Under the pieces are notes generated by a model. It was not told the origin of the DNA and made no database searches. It saw only the letters and a list, made by a program, of their open reading frames with translations. Of a stretch of 64,000 nt of DNA, positions 60,776-64,000 are shown in pieces. The position numbers were made by a program, and so were the translations under genes. Where the stretch lies: NCBI RefSeq assembly GCF_014359565.1, contig NZ_JACIZD010000007.1:1-64000 (forward strand), given 5' to 3'. This DNA is from Immundisolibacter sp. (GTDB taxonomy: Bacteria; Pseudomonadota; Gammaproteobacteria; Immundisolibacterales; Immundisolibacteraceae). Numbering within the stretch: the first letter of the stretch is position 1; every line of letters begins with the position of its first letter.

Positions 60776-61838
60776 TCGCAGCTACCCCATTCACATCGGC
60801 TCCGGCCTGCTGGACGACGCGGCGCTGTACCGCCCGCATATCCTGGGTCGGCGGGTGGTGGTGGTCAGCGACAGTCAGGTGGCGGGGCTGTATGGGACGC
60901 GGGTGTGTGCGGCGCTGGCCGATTACCGGCCGCTGTTGCTCCAGTTCCCGCCGGGGGAGGGTTCCAAGACCCTGGAAACCTACGCCGCGCTCGCCGACCA
61001 GCTGATCGAAGGCCGTTTCGACCGGCGCGTGGCCTTGGTGGCGCTCGGTGGCGGCGTAGTCGGCGACATGACGGGCTTTCTGGCAGCCACCTACCAGCGT
61101 GGCGTCGACTTCATCCAGATACCCACCACACTGCTCGCGCAGGTGGACTCCTCGGTCGGCGGCAAGACCGGGGTCAACCGGCCGGGCGGCAAGAATCTGC
61201 TCGGTGCCTTCCATCAGCCGCGCTGCGTGCTGGCGGACACCGGCACGTTGAGCAGTTTGCCCCGACGTGAAGTGGCGGCCGGGCTTGCCGAGGTCATCAA
61301 GTACGGATTGATTGCGGACGCGCCGTTCCTGTCCTGGATCGAGCGGGAACTGGACACGCTGTTCGAGGGCGACGACGTTGCGCTGCAGCATGCCATCTAC
61401 CGGTCCTGCCAGATCAAGGCCGCGATCGTCGCCGCCGACGAGCGCGAGTCCGGCCAGCGGGCGCTTTTGAACCTGGGCCACACCTTCGGGCATGCGGTGG
61501 AGGCGGCAACCGGGTATGGCGCCTGGTTGCACGGCGAGGCGGTGGGCCTGGGAATGCTGATGGCGGCCGATCTGTCGCATCGCTTGGGGCGCCTGCCTGC
61601 CGAGGCGGTTGCGCGCGTAGCAGCATTACTTGAACGTGCCGAATTGCCGACGCAACTGCCGCCCGACATAGCCACCGATACGCTGCTTGGCTACATGGCG
61701 GGCGACAAAAAAGTGCAGGACGGGCAACTGCGGCTGGTGGCGCTGGATGCGATTGGTCAGGGCGTGATCGTCAGCGGCGTCGAGACAGAGGTTCTGGCGG
61801 CCGTAATCGACGCCGCACGGGCGTCCAGGGCCGCCTGA
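60747..61838 (+). CDS. aroB: 3-dehydroquinate synthase
   Basis: Makes 3-dehydroquinate from DAHP with NAD and a metal ion. The 363-residue protein has GEGSKTLETYA, LGGGVVGDMTGFLAATYQRG, QIPTTLLAQVDSSVGGKTGV, NLLGAFHQP and the metal ligands in NLGHTFGHAVEA and LHGEAVGLGM. The ATG at 60747 inside the aroK end gives the usual start TLRLDLADRSYPIHIG. Confidence 0.97.
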   Translation: MRTLRLDLADRSYPIHIGSGLLDDAALYRPHILGRRVVVVSDSQVAGLYGTRVCAALADYRPLLLQFPPGEGSKTLETYAALADQLIEGRFDRRVALVALGGGVVGDMTGFLAATYQRGVDFIQIPTTLLAQVDSSVGGKTGVNRPGGKNLLGAFHQPRCVLADTGTLSSLPRREVAAGLAEVIKYGLIADAPFLSWIERELDTLFEGDDVALQHAIYRSCQIKAAIVAADERESGQRALLNLGHTFGHAVEAATGYGAWLHGEAVGLGMLMAADLSHRLGRLPAEAVARVAALLERAELPTQLPPDIATDTLLGYMAGDKKVQDGQLRLVALDAIGQGVIVSGVETEVLAAVIDAARASRAA

Positions 61839-62986
61839 TGGCGCTGGCCCCGTACGCGGCGAGCGACCACAACAGCCGCGGCCGGCGTCATGCCGAGCCG
61901 GCACCCGCTGATCGCACCGAGCATCAGCGCGACCGCGACCGGATCATCCACTGCAGTGCATTTCGGCGTCTCGAATACAAGACGCAGGTGTTCGTCAACC
62001 ACGAAGGCGACATGTTTCGTACCCGCCTCACGCACTCGCTGGAGGTGGCGCAAATCTGTCGCTCGCTGGCGCGCTCGCTGGGTTTGAGCGAAGAACTCGC
62101 CGAAGCCATCTCACTGGCGCACGACCTGGGCCACACGCCCTTCGGCCACGCCGGGCAGGACGCGCTGAACGCCTGCATGGCCGACTACGGCGGCTTTGAG
62201 CACAACGTGCAGTCGCTGCGTATCGTCGACAGCCTGGAGCAGCGCTACCCGACGTTTCCGGGCATCAACCTGAGCTTCGAGACGCGCGAGGGCATCCTCA
62301 AGCACTGCGCGCCGCAGATCGCGGCCAAGCTCGGCGACGTCGGCGAGCGTTTTCTGAGCGGCGGGCAGCCCACGCTCGAGGCGCAGCTGACCAATCTTGC
62401 CGACGAGATCGCCTACAACTCGCACGACCTGGATGACGGCCTGCGCGCGGGCATGCTCAGCTTCGAGCAACTGGCCGACGAGTCGACCTTCTTCAAGACC
62501 CACCACGATGCCGTGCACCGCGAATTCGGCGCGCTGCCCGGCAGGGTCGGTCAGCACGAGATCATCCGTCGCATCATCAAGGCGCAGATCGCGGACTTGC
62601 GGGAAACCAGCGCCGCGCGGCTGGCCGCGGCCGGCGTGACGAGCCTGGACGCGGTGCGGTGCAGCGCCGGTCCGCTGATCGCCTTTGGTGATGCCATGCG
62701 CGCCGACAACGACCGGCTCAAGGCCATCCTGAACCGGCGCGTTTACCAGCACTATCGCGTGCGGCGCATGAGCAGCCGCGCCCGGCGCGTGGTCACCGAC
62801 CTGTTCGGCGCGTTCCTGGACGACCCTTTGCTGTTGCCCCCCGATTCTCTGGCCCGCGTCGAGCAGCGCGAGCGGGATCACGGCCGGCGTGGCCGCGCGC
62901 GCGCGGTGGCCGACTACGTCGCCGGCATGACCGATCGCTACGCCCTGGCGCAGCACTCGGCGCTGCTGGGCAGCGTGCCGGACTGA
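61838..62986 (+). CDS. dgt: dGTPase-like HD-domain triphosphohydrolase
   Basis: A 382-residue HD-superfamily protein that hydrolyses dNTPs to nucleoside and triphosphate. HD metal ligands are seen in RLTHSLEVAQI and LAHDLGHTPFGHAGQDAL, with FRRLEYKTQVFVNHEGD and FETREGILKHC further family marks. It is the shorter, dGTPase-like type rather than E. coli Dgt (about 505). TGATG overlap with aroB. No further gene until 63087. Confidence 0.9.
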   Translation: MALAPYAASDHNSRGRRHAEPAPADRTEHQRDRDRIIHCSAFRRLEYKTQVFVNHEGDMFRTRLTHSLEVAQICRSLARSLGLSEELAEAISLAHDLGHTPFGHAGQDALNACMADYGGFEHNVQSLRIVDSLEQRYPTFPGINLSFETREGILKHCAPQIAAKLGDVGERFLSGGQPTLEAQLTNLADEIAYNSHDLDDGLRAGMLSFEQLADESTFFKTHHDAVHREFGALPGRVGQHEIIRRIIKAQIADLRETSAARLAAAGVTSLDAVRCSAGPLIAFGDAMRADNDRLKAILNRRVYQHYRVRRMSSRARRVVTDLFGAFLDDPLLLPPDSLARVEQRERDHGRRGRARAVADYVAGMTDRYALAQHSALLGSVPD

Positions 62987-63086
62987 CGGCGGTCGGCGCG
63001 TTTACCGTCCACGGCGGGCTGTGCCAAGCTTGCGGCGTCAGCAGGCCGCCCACGATTCACACCAGCCACACAGCGAGGAGCGCACG

Positions 63087-63641
63087 GTGCGCGAACTGAC
63101 CCTGGAAGAAGTACAGACCATCCTCACCGAGGGTGTGGCCCTGGCCCGTGCCAAGGGTTTTCCGTCCACCGTGGCGGTGGTGGACATGGGCGGCAATCTG
63201 CGCGGCGTGCTGCGCCCGGAGAAAGGCCGCATCGCCAATCCGGACATTGCCATCAAGAAAGCCTGGACCGCTGTGGCGCTGCACCGCAGCACGGCCCAGG
63301 TGCGCGAACTGATGATTACGCCGGACCGCTTCGGCCATGGCCTGCAGTTCACCGACGAGCGTTTTTGCATGGTGGCCGGCGGCTTTCCGATCAAGGACGA
63401 GGCCGGCGACATCATCGGCGGCGTCGGCACCAGCGGCGGGCCGGTGGAGCTGGACATCGAGTGCTCGCTGGTCGGCCTGCGCAAGCTCGGCTTTCCGACC
63501 GATTCTGCCGATCCCCTGGCGGCCACGGCCAAGCCCGGCAAGGCTGGCAAGACCGTCAAAGCGGCAAAGGCGGCAGCTTCCGCGAAGGCCGTCAAATCCA
63601 CCGCGCCGGCCGGTGGCGGCGCCAAACGCAAGACGAAGTAA
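63087..63641 (+). CDS. GlcG/HbpS-family protein with basic Lys/Ala-rich tail
   Basis: A 184-residue protein. Residues about 1-138 form the GlcG/HbpS (DUF336) fold: LTLEEVQTILTEGVALARAK, STVAVVDMGGNLRGVLRPE, AIKKAWTAVALHRST, FPIKDEAGDIIGGVGTSGG. Relatives bind haem or cobalamin. The last 40 residues (AKPGKAGKTVKAAKAAASAK onward, ending KRKTK) resemble histone-H1-like tails, which is unusual for the family. The GTG at 63087 has GAGGAG upstream. The YciI-like gene follows after 10 bases. Confidence 0.86.
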   Translation: MRELTLEEVQTILTEGVALARAKGFPSTVAVVDMGGNLRGVLRPEKGRIANPDIAIKKAWTAVALHRSTAQVRELMITPDRFGHGLQFTDERFCMVAGGFPIKDEAGDIIGGVGTSGGPVELDIECSLVGLRKLGFPTDSADPLAATAKPGKAGKTVKAAKAAASAKAVKSTAPAGGGAKRKTK

Positions 63642-63651
63642 GGAGGTTCCC

Positions 63652-63957
63652 ATGCTTTATGCAATCTGGATCGAGGATGTGGCCGACAGCCTGCCGCGGC
63701 GCCTGAAGGTGCGCGAGGCGCACCTGAACCGCCTGCGCGGCTTCGTGACCGAGGGCAAGGTGAAAATGGCCGGCCCGTTTCCGAGGGTGGCCGGCGAGGA
63801 TCCGACCAAGACCGGTTTTGCCGGCGGCCTGATCGTGGCCGACTTCGACAGTGCGGAAGCCGCCGAGCAGTGGTTGAAGGAAGACCCCTACTACGCCGAA
63901 GGGGTGTTCAAGAACTACTGGATTCAGCCGTACATCAAGGTGTTGCCGGCGGACTGA
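63652..63957 (+). CDS. YciI-family protein
   Basis: A 101-residue ferredoxin-like protein: MLYAIWIEDVADSLPRRLKV, REAHLNRLRGFVTEGKVKMA, GPFPRVAGEDPTKTGFAGGL, FDSAEAAEQWLKEDPYYAEG, VFKNYWIQPYIKV. The conserved histidine (REAHL) and aspartate (KEDPY) of YciI are present. The biological role is undefined. AGGAGG precedes the ATG. Only 43 bases of non-coding sequence follow to the window end. Confidence 0.92.
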   Translation: MLYAIWIEDVADSLPRRLKVREAHLNRLRGFVTEGKVKMAGPFPRVAGEDPTKTGFAGGLIVADFDSAEAAEQWLKEDPYYAEGVFKNYWIQPYIKVLPAD

Positions 63958-64000
63958 TGCGGTCCGCCGGGCGCCGCGCTGGTACGCCGTCGGCGCGCGG

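Overview
The window is GC-rich, gene-dense bacterial chromosome with the hallmarks of a gammaproteobacterium: a pilMNOPQ-aroK-aroB cluster diverging from a class A penicillin-binding protein gene, a glnA-ntrB-ntrC nitrogen cluster with a sigma-54 promoter, mpl, and the smpB/ratAB/ssrA arrangement. There is no rRNA gene, so a finer assignment is guesswork. A badI-type ring-cleaving hydrolase beside beta-oxidation genes suggests an organism that degrades alicyclic or aromatic compounds.

Layout. 1-975: tail of an IS3 transposase, a REP array and a ParE/Phd toxin-antitoxin pair. 1304-20359: a large surface-protein cluster, all on the + strand. It holds a two-partner-secretion transporter, a 3428-residue filamentous-haemagglutinin-like exoprotein, an ExbB fused to a periplasmic DUF2341/LamG-like region, ExbD, TonB, a porin, a coiled-coil periplasmic protein, a CAAX-protease-like membrane protein and a parvulin. 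20386-24672: a tightly coupled minus-strand operon with mpl and five less known genes. 24803-27196: a lytic transglycosylase, a BLUF photosensor behind folE, and arfB. 27447-32485: thiolase, FadB-like, BadI-like and alpha/beta hydrolase genes. 32511-32800: two tandem copies of a putative small RNA, each with its own promoter and terminator. 32833-34657: ratB, ratA, smpB and tmRNA.

34645-41368 looks like a small genomic island in the 3' end of ssrA. A 20-base repeat of the tmRNA 3' end (19/20 identical) lies at the far side. The island carries a broken DUF4917-like gene, a zinc-ribbon protein, a DUF262/DUF1524 (GmrSD-like) protein, an IS3 element, a Fic protein and HipBA. No integrase is visible.

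41563-46849: an operon coding an acetyl-CoA synthetase-like ligase, E1 alpha, E1 beta and E2 subunits of a 2-oxoacid dehydrogenase, and an acyl carrier protein; the E2 has two E3-binding domains. 46979-52388: exonuclease III, then ntrC, ntrB, a DUF4124 protein and glnA on the minus strand. 52635-54950: mrcA. 55304-62986: pilMNOPQ, aroK, aroB and dgt in overlapping order. 63087-63957: two small genes.

Three REP-like hairpin families share a TGTGGGAG head. They are concentrated around the secretion cluster, and one array lies inside the reading frame of the exoprotein, between its start codon and its signal-peptide core. The most novel signals are the TonB/ExbBD-linked secretion cluster, that in-frame REP array, the tandem small RNAs and the ssrA island.
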